Assembly: GCA_964020155.1 (NCBI GenBank)
Contig: OZ026550.1
Span: 1,947,352 to 2,011,351, forward strand
Direction of reading: 5' to 3'
DNA: 64,000 bases
Source of the DNA: Chondrilla cf. caribensis
Lineage: Eukaryota; Porifera; Demospongiae; Chondrillida; Chondrillidae
The notes under the pieces were generated by a model, which did no database searches, was not told where the DNA came from, and saw only the letters and a program-made list of their open reading frames with translations. The translations under genes and the position numbers were made by a program. Shown piece after piece: positions 1 to 12,555 of the stretch. Position 1 is the first letter of the stretch. Each line of letters starts with the position of its first letter.

Positions 1-673
1 CACCCATCCTACTCTCAAAGCATTCAGGGACTTCTTTAGTCTACAGGTTCTTTTCGGATACTTTCAGCTTGCCACATTCACTGTTGTGGTTCTCATCGAG
101 GTACCAGCTCTCATTGTTATCTGTTACAAAATGAATAAACCACCACAGCTCATCTCCACAGTGTTGCCATCCAGTAGATGTGATAAACTATCATCAGTAC
201 TAATCTATGTACTTGGCACATTCGGTTGCATTGGGATAGTCCTTTACGTACAGATCCAGGCAGTGTTCCTAGTTCACATGGTTATATTCTGCTTGTACTA
301 TCCAATGGATAGCATTATGCATGTGACCAAAACATTGACAGTAGTAGTAATGCTAATTTTCCTTTTCGTACTACTACAAAAGAGAGTTATCGACTGTGGG
401 AAACGAAAATGCTCAGGTGCAACTGTGCTAAATACATCTATAATTCTCATTGCATGGATGATAACAGCATTGGTCTTGCAGGTATTCTTCGAAATGTACC
501 TTAAACCCCCCCAAGCATCTTTCAATACAGGCACAATCCTGAACTCTTTATTCTCCTCTACTTTACTTGGTGTGATGGGATACATTTTCAAGAAGGTGAT
601 CTACCAGAAGGTGAAGAAGGAGATGAGCACAGCCAAAAGTGATCCAGAGAGGCAGCCTCTTGTTGAAATGTGA
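1..673 (+). CDS. Multi-pass membrane protein family, copy A (3' part of exon 2)
   Basis: This is the C-terminal 223 or so codons of the tandem membrane-protein family described under copy B; the window begins inside exon 2. The frame is open from base 2 to the TGA at 671-673. It covers the third to last membrane helices, the conserved LPSSRCDKLSSVL loop and the tail SDPERQPLVEM. The tail has an E-x-x-x-L-V pattern like acidic dileucine sorting signals (inference). Copy A shares the KVKKEMST tail and the 3' flank with copy D rather than with B and E. AATAAA signals lie near 813 and 827. No disabling change is visible. Function is unknown. Confidence 0.8.
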   Translation, partial: THPTLKAFRDFFSLQVLFGYFQLATFTVVVLIEVPALIVICYKMNKPPQLISTVLPSSRCDKLSSVLIYVLGTFGCIGIVLYVQIQAVFLVHMVIFCLYYPMDSIMHVTKTLTVVVMLIFLFVLLQKRVIDCGKRKCSGATVLNTSIILIAWMITALVLQVFFEMYLKPPQASFNTGTILNSLFSSTLLGVMGYIFKKVIYQKVKKEMSTAKSDPERQPLVEM

Positions 674-1156
674 GGATTATCTTTTGGGTTCTCAGCTTCT
701 CTGGTATCAATTCAATTGTTACGATAGGTTGCTGTACCAACATCACTAACAGTAACAATTTATACATAACTGCTTTCACTTAATTGTAGTCAATATAACA
801 TGTGATTCTAATAATAAAATTCTGTTAATAAAATAGTTAAAAATCAATGCCTTGCCTGTAAACATGTTTTGAAGTATATTATTAAATTTTGTTTTATGTT
901 ATTCCACTTGATCCCATCATTTTCTGAGTTTTATAAGCATTGGCCTGTTTTAGTGAAATTACGAACATAAACATTATTATCATGGAATAGTTACATAAAT
1001 ATTAGGAAACATTATTATAGTTTGAGCACATATTAACTATATATTATGCATATTTTCAAGTATACGTAGCAAAATTAAAATGTGGATAATAGGAAAAAAT
1101 TGTTTAAAACTCAATAAGGTAAGTTGGAATGGCTATGTGAAGTAATTATCCATGTT

Positions 1157-1310
1157 GGTGACATCAGGGTGAAGGTAGGGGTAGGGGGTAGGGTCGGGTT
1201 AGGTTTTGTAGGTAGGGGCAGGGGATAGGGTTAGGTTTTAGAGGTAGGTGTAGGGTAGGGTTAGGTTTTAAAGGTAGGGGTAGGTAGGATAAGGGGTAGG
1301 GTAGGGACGT
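1157..1310 (+). repeat. G-rich telomere-like degenerate repeat
   Basis: Tracts of GGTAGGGG, TAGGGTTAGG and TTTTAGAGGTAG alternate for about 150 bp. Copy D's otherwise homologous flank lacks this block, so it looks like an insertion into copy A's flank. The same core (ATCAGGGTGAA followed by G-rich repeats) occurs inside the inverted-repeat element at 62716-62973. Confidence 0.6.
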
Positions 1311-3368
1311 CTCAACAGCGATTGTGTTGTGAGACGACTATCATGTTGTAACGTGGTTGTAAATGTAGTTGTTGCATTACGCCACAGATGAATACGGCCG
1401 TAGGTCAGTTAATGGACCTACAATACAAGTGCCTGGTAGGCGTTTATTAATAGGCTTATAGCAATGTATGGTTGCATCATAAACCAATACTCCAACAACA
1501 CAGGTATGCGTACTGCATAATCGCCCTTACTTTTGGTTCAGTTATGGCATAATCTAGTAGTCAGTTTCCCTACCGAGGAGACACATAGCTACAGCTACCT
1601 CAAATTAAGGTCTGGTAGCATCCATTTTGTATTAGCTTTTCGATATAACAAAAGTTATTGTTAAGCTACTACTGAATACATGGTTGTGACTTGTCCCTGC
1701 TATTGTATGTTGTTTGTCCAGTTTACAGCAATTATTCATATTCAAATAGAGTTTGAGATAATGAATTCATTACGGCTTAAGTTACGTACTACATAACATT
1801 GAAAATACATGCTTCCATATTGAAATGCAACAATGCAAAATATTAAACCGAAGACTATGAAATGAGTAAACAGCTGACATGTGTACTCATTGCTACATTG
1901 AATACATGAGCTAGAGTAGTTGGGGTTGTATGTGTTATTGGTGGCACTAGTATCATTCTGACCATTTTCAACCATTAAATACAATTTTCAATAATAGATT
2001 ACCATAATTCCCACACACTCCCAGATATGATATAATTTTTACTATTAAATTAATGTTAAATTGTTGTAATCGGTTCAAGAATTGGTGGAAGTAGGGATAA
2101 GATGATTAGTATGATAATTCCGGATGATCTACGTATAAGTAGTTCAATGTGACACTAGATGATATCCCAGTTGAACAAAATTGAATGAACTGTCACAGTA
2201 ATTGTTTTTGGAATAAATATATTTCAACAAAGATTAATGATATGATAAGACATTAAACAATTCAACATCTATACTAAGTCTTTCAAATTATAGCTTTTGT
2301 TGGCTTCAACATTGAGGAAATGTATCAAGTGTGGCATCATTTTGTTCAGAAAGTATGATAGAATCGTTTAGAACTTCGATATTACGCAATATATATCGTA
2401 GATTGCGCAATTGATAAAATGGGCAAACACAATTTTTGTATCGCTTGCCTAAGCTCCTATTCAGACGAAAGTTACATCATTCGAAAGCGCTTTTTGTCCT
2501 CTTTTCCATGATATCAAAACAATCATGCTGAATAGAATGCCAGTCCTAAGTAGAGTATTAAAGTTGTGAAGTAGCATAAATCACTAAATGCGCTAGATGA
2601 TAAGCTTTTGAATGGTATATAACACTGAGGCATTAGTGCTTTGGATCGAGCCACAAAAATTATTGAAATATGTTCCAAATTTGGAACAGAAAAGGGTACG
2701 ATGGTTAATAAAAATAATGGAATATAAATCAGTATAATATATACTGGACATACGTACTTAATGTACACAGCATCAAAGATAACACATGCACCAAAAGACT
2801 AGAATAATAACTGACACACATACCTATTAAGTGGTAGACATACAAGTAGTGGAATCCACACATTTCAAATAATTACGTACATCAATTTGGAAAGGATAGA
2901 AAGTACATACAAAAACTCAGCTCAACTAGAAGATGACAAACCAGTTCGGTTTATTCATGTGGTGATGGTAGCCCCCTCTTGATGAGCATAGACAGGAAGG
3001 TGTACAGGATAATTGCCTCACACAGTATATATCCAACCAAACACAGATAGGAGGGAAGCTCAAAAAGAACGTTCTGTAACCAATGCATTAGAAGCCTTAT
3101 GAAAGATCACGTGTGCAAAGTTTCAAAGTGTGCCTACTCTGGCTGTAAACAGTTAAACTTCACTATCAGTGGTTTTGCCCTTTAGACCATACCAACTGTT
3201 GGTGGTGAAGAATGGGAGGAATATCTAGGAAACAGTGATGAGTTTGCACCTTCTCATACCCTGCCTATACCCCATAGAACATACCTACATATCCTGTTAC
3301 CTTGTGGTATGGATACCTATTCTATACATTTGTGCAGAATGTGTGTGTTGGTGTGTGTGTGCATATGC

Positions 3369-3369
<1 letters not shown>

Positions 3370-3440
<71 letters not shown>
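3370..3440 (+). repeat. (GT)n microsatellite
   Basis: Near-perfect GT dinucleotide tract of about 70 bp, about 300 bp upstream of the collagen gene promoter. The ORFs that cross it are artefacts. Confidence 0.9.
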
Positions 3441-3441
<1 letters not shown>

Positions 3442-3658
3442 GGTGTGTTCATGCATTTTCACATCCATGTGTTTGTATGGGGATGTGTGTGAATTCCATA
3501 GGGCAAAATGGCTTCACCAAAGGTTTCACTTAATTCATTTACCATGCAGTCGTATAAGGAGCTAATATGTAATCATTGTCAGGCATCAGTATGATTGTGC
3601 TGCAGAAGTGTACAATGTCAATGAATATCATTTAATGTGGGTGTGCCTTTCAAATGAC

Positions 3659-3666
3659 TATAAAAA
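3659..3666 (+). promoter_or_regulatory. TATA box of collagen-like gene
   Basis: TATAAAAA lies 77 bp upstream of the ATG at 3736. This spacing allows a start site near 3690 and a short 5' UTR. It is the clearest TATA element in the window. Confidence 0.5.
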
Positions 3667-3735
3667 CTCTCTGTTCCGCTGTGGTTACCACAAACTAGCA
3701 CTAAGGAACTGAGTGTGTTGACTGAAGCTACAGTT

Positions 3736-6700
3736 ATGGCTACAAACATCCAGGTCTTTCTACAAGTTACTCTTTTGTGTTATGTGGTGACTACCAGTAT
3801 TGGGGGTATCATTGACTACGAAAAGGCATTTGCCAAACTTGAGAAGAAAGTGAATGATCTTCACCATAAGAATGAACAGCTGGAGAAGAGATTAGAGCAA
3901 CTTGAAACCAAAGGTTAGTTGCACTGAGGTTCATAGCAGAGCATATATGTACAGAATCACAAATAGCCAAGTTCTGACTGTGACTATATAGAAACAGTGT
4001 CACTGTAGCAGGTCTCCTAACAACAATTCTATCTAATATCATGGTACCTCTGTACCACGTTTTATTGAAAACACTAAAATCATCTATTGGGCAACCAAAT
4101 TGATCCGTTTCCATCTTTACTTAAGCTACTGTCAGTAAACAATTTGTCCAATATAAACTGAAAAACAAAACCAAATTGAACATACTAAACTGTTTGGAGT
4201 GGCCATGGTATAGTGACTATTCCTCAGGTTTTGAAGCCTCCCATGTACCTCTTTTGTTGTCATTATCTGTTAATATAGCTTCAGATCAGAAAAGATCATA
4301 TCTAGATTCAGAAAATTGTCTCTAGAGAGGCCCACTGTTCTGTACAAATCATATTATATAAACAGTGATTACTGTTCCCCTTGTGAGGACACATGAAAGT
4401 CTTGAGAACAACCGAAAACACCTATGCAAATATACTAAAAATGACTGTTTTGCATCAAAAATCCTACTTGAAATCAATATTTGATAGTAACAATATTATA
4501 TATGAGATAAGCAAATTAAGCAAATTATCTCTAACACAGCAATGGCATCATCATTCATCATGGCAATACATTTGATACTGTATGCACCCCCTGGTCTCTG
4601 GCAATATCTGACACATTCCTGTCTCGGTTGGTTTTTGTGCCCTTATACTTGCATACAGCTCTCATAGCACCATATTTGATGTATATAGGTATGCAAACAT
4701 AATTCATTTAGAATTTTGTATGGCTTATCTTTAGAAAGCATTGTCCACAAACTCCTCTCTTGAATACTGTTTAGTGGGGGAGAAATGTGGGAAAGAATTA
4801 GAGATTTTGTACTCAAACAATATCACTTCATTGCATTAATTTCATAATTAGTGTACAGTACTATACATGTGTTGACAATTTGCATTTGTGCTATAATTAT
4901 TATTAGGCCAGTGACGGTTAAACGGAAATTCTAACCTCGTGAAATTTTCCCACCATATAGGATGAGGTAGTTTTTGCAGGGTACAAGTTGTATATTATTA
5001 TCCCACAATAATGGTGAACACCTTGTTACCCTCCACCATTCCATCATCTCTTCATAATAGTACAAGAACGTGTGTACATAATACATAAAGGTAATTTATC
5101 AAAATTAATACTAATTGCTACCCTTTTGAACCTCGTGAACCTGTGTTATAGAAAATTTAGGTAGCTTCAACTAACAGTCCTGCATAACTGTCATGTTTTG
5201 AAGTGAATTCCTCATAACTAGTATTATCAATGAATAATAAATTGCTATAATAATATTATCCTTAGAAATAATATTATAATTAAGACTCATGTTTACATAA
5301 CATTGATGAATAATTTACTTGTTATTAACAGAATTGGACAAACCTCTCAAAAGAATGAGACGTGGAGAAGACACTGTTTCTCCAACACCTGAATTTTGCA
5401 TTTGTCCACCTGGACCACCTGGACCACGGGGTGCAGTGGGACCAAAAGGTGAAAAGGGACAGCATGGACTACAAGGCAAAAAAGGATCACACGGGTGGAA
5501 TGGAAAAAATGGTGAGAAGGGTGAAAAGGGAGATACAGGACTTCCAGGAATGGTTGGACAGAGAGGTAAACCAGGAATAAAGGGATTGGAAGGTCTAGCA
5601 GGAGTACCAGGACGCAATGGAACTAAGGGTGAAAAAGGAGAGCCAGGACCACAAGGGGTTAATGGAACAAAAGGTGAACGTGGAGAAACCGGACAGACTG
5701 GAAATAATGGACAGAAAGGTGAACCAGGACTGAAAGGAGACACAGGAGAGAAAGGACCACAAGGAGAAAGAGGACCAAAAGGAGACATAGGACCCCAAGG
5801 ATCACAAGGACAACAAGGAGTAAGAGGACCAAAAGGAGACATAGGACCTCAAGGACCACAAGGACTACAAGGAGAAAGGGGACCAAAAGGCAACATATGC
5901 ATAGGACCCCAAGGACCCCAAGGACCACAAGGACCACAAGGAGATAGAGGACCAGAAGGAGACATGGGACCACAAGGACCACAAGGACCACAAGGAGTAA
6001 GAGGACCAAAAGGAGACATAGGACCCCAAGGATTACAAGGACCACAAGGAGAAAGGGGACCAAAAGGCAACATATGCATAGGACCCCAAGGACCCCAAGG
6101 ACCACAAGGACCACAAGGAGATAGAGGACCAAAAGGAGACATAGGACCCCAAGGACAACAAGGACCACAAGGAGAAAGAGGACCAAAAGGAGACATAGGA
6201 CCCCAAGGACCACAAGGACCACAAGGAGTAAGCGGACCAAAAGGAGACATAGGACCACAAGGACCACAAGGACTACAAGGAGAAAGGGGACCAAAAGGCA
6301 ACATATGCATAGGACCCCAAGGACCCCAAGGACCACAAGGACCACAAGGAGATAGAGGACCAAAAGGAGACATGGGACCACAAGGACCACAAGGACCACA
6401 AGGAGTAAGAGGACCAAAAGGAGACATAGGACCCCAAGGATTACAAGGACCACAAGGAGAAAGGGGACCAAAAGGCAACATATGCATAGGACCCCAAGGA
6501 CCCCAAGGACCACAAGGACCACAAGGAGATAGAGGACCAAAAGGAGACATAGGACCCCAAGGACAACAAGGACCACAAGGAGTAAGAGGACCAAAAGGAG
6601 ACATAGGACCCCAAGGACCACAAGGAGTACAAGGACCACAAGGAGTAAGAGGACCAAAAGGAGACAAAGGATCCCAAGGACCACAAGGACCACAAGGACC

Positions 6701-6863
6701 ACAAGGAGTAAGAGGACCCTTAGGAGATATAGGACCCCAAGGACCACAAGGACCACAAGGGGAAAGAGGACCAAAAGGAGACATGGGACCCCAAGGACCA
6801 CCAGGACACCAAGGACCACGAGGACCAAAAGGAGATATAAGATATATAATATATAAGAACTAA
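3736..6863 (+). CDS. Secreted collagen-like protein, two coding exons
   Basis: Exon 1 is 3736-3913 and exon 2 is 5332-6863. The donor (AAAG|GTTAGT) and acceptor (TTATTAACAG) join in phase 1 to give 569 aa. I chose the ATG at 3736, downstream of the TATA box. Residues 1-24 form a signal peptide or anchor. Residues 29-59 are a heptad coiled coil ([12 protein letters not shown]), a likely trimerisation region. Next comes a basic KRMRRGED segment that could be a furin-type site, then [10 protein letters not shown] and about 480 residues of Gly-X-Y. The triplets are rich in GPQ, GPK and GER and end at [10 protein letters not shown]. Four GNICI interruptions each put a cysteine within the triple helix. 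No C1q, NC1 or fibrillar C-propeptide follows. It is probably an extracellular short-chain collagen. Homopolymer-like DNA here produces many long antisense ORFs, which are shadows. Confidence 0.88.
5850..6666 (+). repeat. 408-bp higher-order tandem duplication within collagen exon
   Basis: The GGCAACATATGCATAGG segments encoding GNICIG start at 5889, 6066, 6297 and 6474. The spacings are 177, 231 and 177 bp, so a 408-bp unit has been duplicated. The basic units are 9-bp CCACAAGGA triplets. Confidence 0.75.
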
Positions 6864-9654
6864 TCCCCACAAAACTGGAACCTGTTGGATAGCCATAATC
6901 ACAAGGAATGTAAGGATTATCAATAAATTTACAAACATTGGATCTCAACTTAAAAACAAAAGAAATATAACTAACAATTTTCTCCTTAATCAGTTCAAAA
7001 TAGTAATCATTAATTGAAACAAGAATTAATATCTTTCAGCAATAATTAATAGGGAGTGCGTGTGCATGCGTTGGCATGTATGTGTGTGTGTGCTGTGTGT
7101 GTGTGTGTGAGTGTGTGTGTGTATATAAACCTTGAATTTCTTAGAGACATGAACTAATATGGTACAATCCAAATTATCTGCGTAACGAATACTTCCAAAC
7201 GATCACATTTTGACCTCGTCAGGACCAAAGGTATTGGTGGACAAACTGGAGATCTAGAAAATCTTACAGCCTCAGAAAATTTGATTTATCCACTTTACTG
7301 TGTATAATTTAATACTGATTTGCATACACTGGTTCATATTTTCCCCGTTCGTTTTACGGAATAACGAAAGTCCGTTTTTCAGGGGGCATTTCACATACAT
7401 TACAATACGGAAAAAGTTGGTTTCAAGACTATGCGTCGTTTTAGCACAGTGTCCGTATTTCAGGGGGCCGGATTATAGGCATCCCACTGTATTCATAATA
7501 TTATTATTATCAGAATAGAATATCTATCATTTTAAATATTATCCGAATCAAACCTTCCAATATCAGTATAAACATTAATGTTTATTATTCATCAGGTTGA
7601 GATTGTATGTGAACAAGTTACTTTAAACACAACAACACCACACACAAATTCCCAACACATACAGAAATGTTTAGAATATGGAACAATAATAATAACACTG
7701 AAAACACCTTCCATACCATCACATGATATATTACAGCATTCATCCGGTGGTATTGAAGAGAATGTCATTCATGAAGCTGTACAGCTACACAAAAGGCACT
7801 GATTACTATGGATATATGTACAACTTTATTGGAGACCACTTGAATTATACAACATCTAAAGGGAATGTAACAGCTGAGAGAGATACCAATGGACAGTCAC
7901 GTGTTGAAGTATTGCTAGGTCATTTGGATTTTTTCCCAATTTTTTTACTTTTTATTTGTAGTGCTGCTGCTTATGATTAAACAGTGGAATATTATAGGTG
8001 CAGTATAATTGCGACATATATACAAAGATACACACATTGAAATTAATTTACATTCTCAACAGGATTAGTTACCATAGAAGCACTGTCATCACACAGATAT
8101 ACTCAAATACATTACATTCCATGATATACATCATATTTACATGCAATTGATATAATTTTTGATATAATTTTTTATATATAATTTTTGAGTGATCATTGTA
8201 ATTCTTTATATTCTGATTATTGAATTCTACTAAGCATCAGTGGAGATGTATGAGTGCATTATACCTTGGCTGTCCTTATGGGATGATGAGTATTAAGTTT
8301 TCAACCATTAGATACAAATGAAATTTTGATATTAACTCGATTAAATTCCTACACACAATACGCACATACAGATTCGACATAATCCTCTTCGCATGTACTG
8401 CATGTAGTAGATGTGCACGCTTGAAATAATTCTTTAAGTATCTGTAGCACATCTAAAAATTGCCATTGGTCCAAGAGGGAGTTTCAATATTATACTAAGA
8501 CTACCATAAAAGGTAAGTACAGTTCAATATTAACAGCCCCTCTCCAATCATATAAGGAGTACATGAAAGTCCCTCATGCTTTGATTACGTAATACAGTTT
8601 GAGATAATGAATTTATTAAGTACCATAAAATTGAAAATAACATGTTTCCATATTCAAATGCAACAATGCAAAATTAAAACTGAAGACTACAAAATGAGTA
8701 TACAGCTGACATGTGTACTCATTGTAACATTGATTGCATGCATGAGCTAGAGTAGTTTGGGTTGTACATGTTATTGGTGGAACTGCTATTGTTCCGATCA
8801 TTAACTTTTTTTCAACCATTAAATACGATTTTCAATAATAGATAACCAAAATTCCCACACACTCCCAGGTATGACATAATCCTGATCGTACGCAATGTAC
8901 TGTAGTACATTATGTACAATCAGGATTGTACATGTGTACATGCTTCATGGTGCTGATGGTATTTGTATGTGTATATAGGAAGCAATCCAATGCACTATTA
9001 TACTACATCCAAGCAATAACAGGAATATACATCACATGGAATACATGTAAGAATATTAATGTTCTCAGCCCATTTCTTATTATACAGACCATACCTGAGC
9101 TGATGTTGAAATTGGAAAATATAATAATATGATGTTTTATTTGAAATGGTTGTTTTCCAAACTGAGAACTCTAAATCTATTTGGTGTACTCCATTTCTGT
9201 GTTGAATACAAGTGTGAGATGGAGTAATTTCAGGACCTACATGAAGTGTTACCGCCATCAGCTATTCCTGGAGAATAATCTCTTCTCATTCTCTCAACCA
9301 TGTGTTCAATTGTACTTCAAGAGTCCTTAATATGGAGAGGAACCTAAAGTCTCCACATCATATGTATGTCAATTGGCCGACTAACCAGTCAAACAATACA
9401 CATTACCATGTCAACAATTTCCAATAATATCACCAGAATTGTACTTTCGTACAATCATGTGTACTGGGTAAAAATATCACACGTTATCAATGAAGCAGTT
9501 ATTCTCAATATATTGTTAACACCAATTGTCATAATGAAACTAAAAAGTGCATGATCATCTTTTAAATTTCCCCCATGAAGTGTACTAGGAGTACATAAAT
9601 TGACTAATGTGTGTGCTCATAACTAGTTCTAAGGGTGTGCTGAAGTAGTTTGGG
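6864..9654. other. Intergenic, with duplicated block and unidentified ORFs
   Basis: A short TG tract lies near 7080-7125. Bases 7130-7495 are the right part of a CAGTGGGA-type inverted-repeat element whose fuller copy is at 27170-27730. Bases 7560-8530 are a block repeated at about 27800-28200 and 28850-29850. Bases 8590-9654 are the upstream block of copy B, homologous to DNA upstream of C and E. No gene is firmly supported. Confidence 0.5.
7578..7980 (+). other. Repeated unidentified ORF pair, copy 1
   Basis: Two overlapping frames stay open (74 codons from 7578, 85 from 7723). Both are preserved in the copies at 27813-28197 and 28822-29302. The first follows an acceptor-like ATTATTCATCAG and begins VEIVCEQVT. 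The second contains DTNGQSRVEVLLGH. I recognise no family. This could be an exon of an unknown gene or part of a repeat. Confidence 0.3.
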
Positions 9655-11937
9655 ATGTTCGTGTTATTGATGCTATTAATCAGTCTGACCACTGGTGTGT
9701 GGTCCAGTGAGTGTCCTCAACTTGGTTGCATCAAGAATATGAAAGATTTGATGACAAACTACAAGTGCGACCAGTCCTCAGCTATTCCTGGAATAGATTC
9801 GATTTTCCATCCCTCAGCCGCTAGCATCCATGATAACATCCGAGCTGTGTACTACAACATCTCAATAGGGAACAGTACAGAGGAATCTACACTAACAAGA
9901 GAGCCTACATATGTAGGGAAATGCTGTGATCCTTCCATTACAGCCACCTGCAAAGTGTACTTTGTGTACTCTCATTCCATATTTTATACCATTTTGCCTA
10001 AAGTACTAGACTCTCTGGCTTTTTTAAAAAAAACTGTTCCAACGTTGACCTCAGCTCAAAACTATGTAGATGTGTACTGTTGGGAACCACGACCATTTTG
10101 CACCTTTGGTAATTTCGACTTTGAGCAAATTTTTCAAGATTTCTCACAACAGGTAAACTAATATGAATGTGTTATCATTAATTTAAGTTATATAATTATA
10201 CGAGACTTGAATCTTTAGTAAAATACAAAAGTACCAATTGTAAAATCTGCAATTATACATTTTTCTGATGTAGTCTTGTGGAATTTAGTCTGTTCTGGTG
10301 TACAGACTAGACATACTTTAGGGCTTAGGTTTCAGGCATGGGAGAGGTGGATTGGCTGGTACGGGATCATGAACAACCAAAGACTGTACTTCCATCCAAG
10401 GGCCTGTCAATATGCATTGCCAACTACTCTGTATTCACCAGCTGTCATTTTTGAAAGATGAGGTGGATTAATTAATGTGTTTGGCGGATTAGCTTGATAT
10501 CTACCACTAATTGTAATAATATTATACTAATTGCCTGGGATTGAGTAACTGCAGTGAGTAAAAGGTTTGGTGGGTTTGGACAGTGATGGCAGAATAACAA
10601 AAATCCGCTCTATACCTGTTCTACAGTAACTAAAGTTTATGCCTGAAGATGTGCTTTGATGTATTTTTATGTACCCAGTACAGATGTACTCATAAACATG
10701 TCGGTCGGCATTTTCTATTTAGGTTATGATTAGGTTATGATCAACTTTAGGTTATGATTAATATTTCATATCATTAGCATACTTAGCAATTTTAAAATAT
10801 CATAAAATTGTGTTCATCACTATCAATATATATGAAAATGACAATTGTACGAATATTAATTTTGAAATTTGTTATGATAATACATGTAACCGGTCACATT
10901 GCACATTAAATTGATTATTAATTGTCATATCGCCACATTATCATAATTTATTTTGTTTCATTTGCTAGGTGATAAGATTATATCCAAATGAAGATATATA
11001 CTCTTCAACACATTTGACTCCTGAGAAATTTTTACGAAATGGAAGAACAATATTTTACATCATACCTATTCTTGTGCTCACCTTCTCTGGAATGGTTCTA
11101 TCAGGATACATTGCACGGAAGAGGACACTGATCAGGGAAACACTCACACAGTCATCAATGGCTTTGTACACAGTGAGGTCCGTGATGGTAGTATCCTGGG
11201 TGATGAGCATTTTGCTGTTTGTACAATTCTTTCAAACTTATCATCATTTTCAACTGGCCTTGGACTCCCATCCTACTCTCAGTGCATTTAGGGACTTCTT
11301 TAGTATACAGGTTCTTTTCGGATACTTTCAGCTTGCCACATTCACTATTGTGATTCTCATTGAGGTACCAGCTCTCATGGTTATCTGTTACAAAATGAAG
11401 AAACCACCACAGATGATCTCTGCAGTGTTGCCATCCAGTAGATGTGATAAACTGTCATCAGTACTAACCTATGTACTTGGCACATTCGGTTGCATTGGGA
11501 TAGTCCTTTACGTACAGATCCAGTCAGTGTTCCTAGTTCACATGGTTATATTCTGCTTGTTCTATCCAATGGCGAGCATCATGAATGTGACCAAAACATC
11601 GACAGTAGTAGTGATGCTAATTTTCCTTTTCGTACTACTACAAAAGGGAGTTATCGACTGTGGGAAACGAAGACGCTCAGGTGCAACTGTGCTAAATACA
11701 TTTATATTTTTCATCGCATGGATGATAACAGCATCAGTCTTGCTGGTTTTCTTTGATATGTACCATACACCCCCCCAAACATCTCTCAATACTGGCATAA
11801 TCCTGAATTCCTTATTCTCCTCTACTTTACTTGGTGCAATGGGATACATTTTCAAGAAGGTGATCTACCAGAAGGTGAGGAAGGAGGTGAACACAGCCAA
11901 GAGTGATCCAGAGAGACAGCCTCTTGTTGAAATGTGA
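9655..11937 (+). CDS. Two-exon cysteine-rich multi-pass membrane protein, copy B
   Basis: Exon 1 is 9655-10152 and exon 2 is 10969-11937. Donor CAACAG|GTAAAC and acceptor TTTGCTAG|GTGATA join in phase 0 to give 488 aa. Residues 1-18 are a signal peptide. The ectodomain (19 to about 175) has cysteines at 20, 25, 38, 90, 91, 99, 142 and 149, and N-glycosylation sequons at N68 and N73. Exon 2 encodes seven or eight hydrophobic helices, the first being TIFYIIPILVLTFSGMVLSG and the last ILNSLFSSTLLGAMGY. A cytosolic-looking tail ends in SDPERQPLVEM. This layout resembles a surface receptor or transporter, but I recognise no named family and assign no function. AATAAA is at 12051. The 816-nt intron holds a conserved segment (see 10343-10462). 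Confidence 0.85.
10343..10462 (+). other. Conserved intronic cassette-like segment (copy B)
   Basis: After GGTTTCAG, about 120 bp is conserved in the introns of copies B, C, D and E and is followed by a GATGAG|GTGGAT donor-like site. In B it reads as codons ending YSPAVIFER and a stop. Small indels shift the frame between copies, so it does not look protein-constrained. It may be an unproductive exon or only shared ancestry. Confidence 0.3.
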
Positions 11938-12555
11938 GAATTATTTGTTTGGATTTTAACATTCTCTGGTTCAATTATTATGATAGGTTGCTGTACCAAC
12001 ATTACTAACAGTAACAATAGATACTTAAGTGCATTCATTTAAATGTAGTCAATAAAACATGTATAATATTATGCGAAATGATATTAATCATAATATTATT
12101 AAATGCAATATTTAATAATTAAGAAGTGCTGTATCAATATCAGTGAACATAAATTTATTGAACTTGTACTAGAATATGTATATAATCACACAGGTCATGT
12201 TTTGACTATACAATTTAAACATGAAGAAGGTTAGATCTGCAATACATACTGTAACACGTATAGAGATATACTGAAACCATAAAATTATACCTGTATAATG
12301 GTAAATGACTATTAGGATACTACGTGAAGCCAAATTTACATGAGGGCACGGTAAATCCTTTCGATTTTGTAGAATATATAATCCTTGTCCTCAAGAAAAA
12401 ATTCACACCCACAAATGTGACAATTAAGCACATGAAACGGATTGGTGACATGCAATATCTTCACATACCCACCAAAGTGATGTACAATTATGTACACCGT
12501 TAGAACACATGTACAGAAGTAACAACAGCTAGGGTAGAAAGGCAATTATACACTA
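11938..12555. other. Copy B 3' flank
   Basis: 3' UTR and flank with AATAAA at 12051-12056. Homologous flanks occur behind copies C (19394-19970) and E (33263-33900). No gene seen. Confidence 0.6.

Larger units (their letters stand above)
674..3735. other. Intergenic, copy A 3' flank to collagen gene
   Basis: No gene is supported here. The stretch 674-1156 is homologous to the flank behind copy D (26169-26640). It is followed by a G-rich repeat (1157-1310). Bases 1742-2040 belong to a sequence repeated at about 8590-8880, 13780-14060 and 29910-30200. The rest is AT-rich sequence in which I see nothing, up to the GT tract at 3370. Confidence 0.5.

Noticed and set aside
5315..6948. Long antisense and out-of-frame ORFs (up to 429 codons) over the collagen exon
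   Set aside because: They are by-products of the 9-bp CCACAAGGA repeat; composition is purely SPFGP, LLVVLV or WSLWS periodic and no start or splice context supports them.
7205..7310. Collagen remnant (TKGIGGQTGDLE) after the collagen gene
   Set aside because: Only three glycine triplets, and the sequence recurs in a duplicated inverted-repeat element at 27470.
11562..11855. Conserved antisense ORFs (about 97 codons) in every membrane-protein exon 2
   Set aside because: They are conserved only because the sense strand is; no independent promoter or splice signals.
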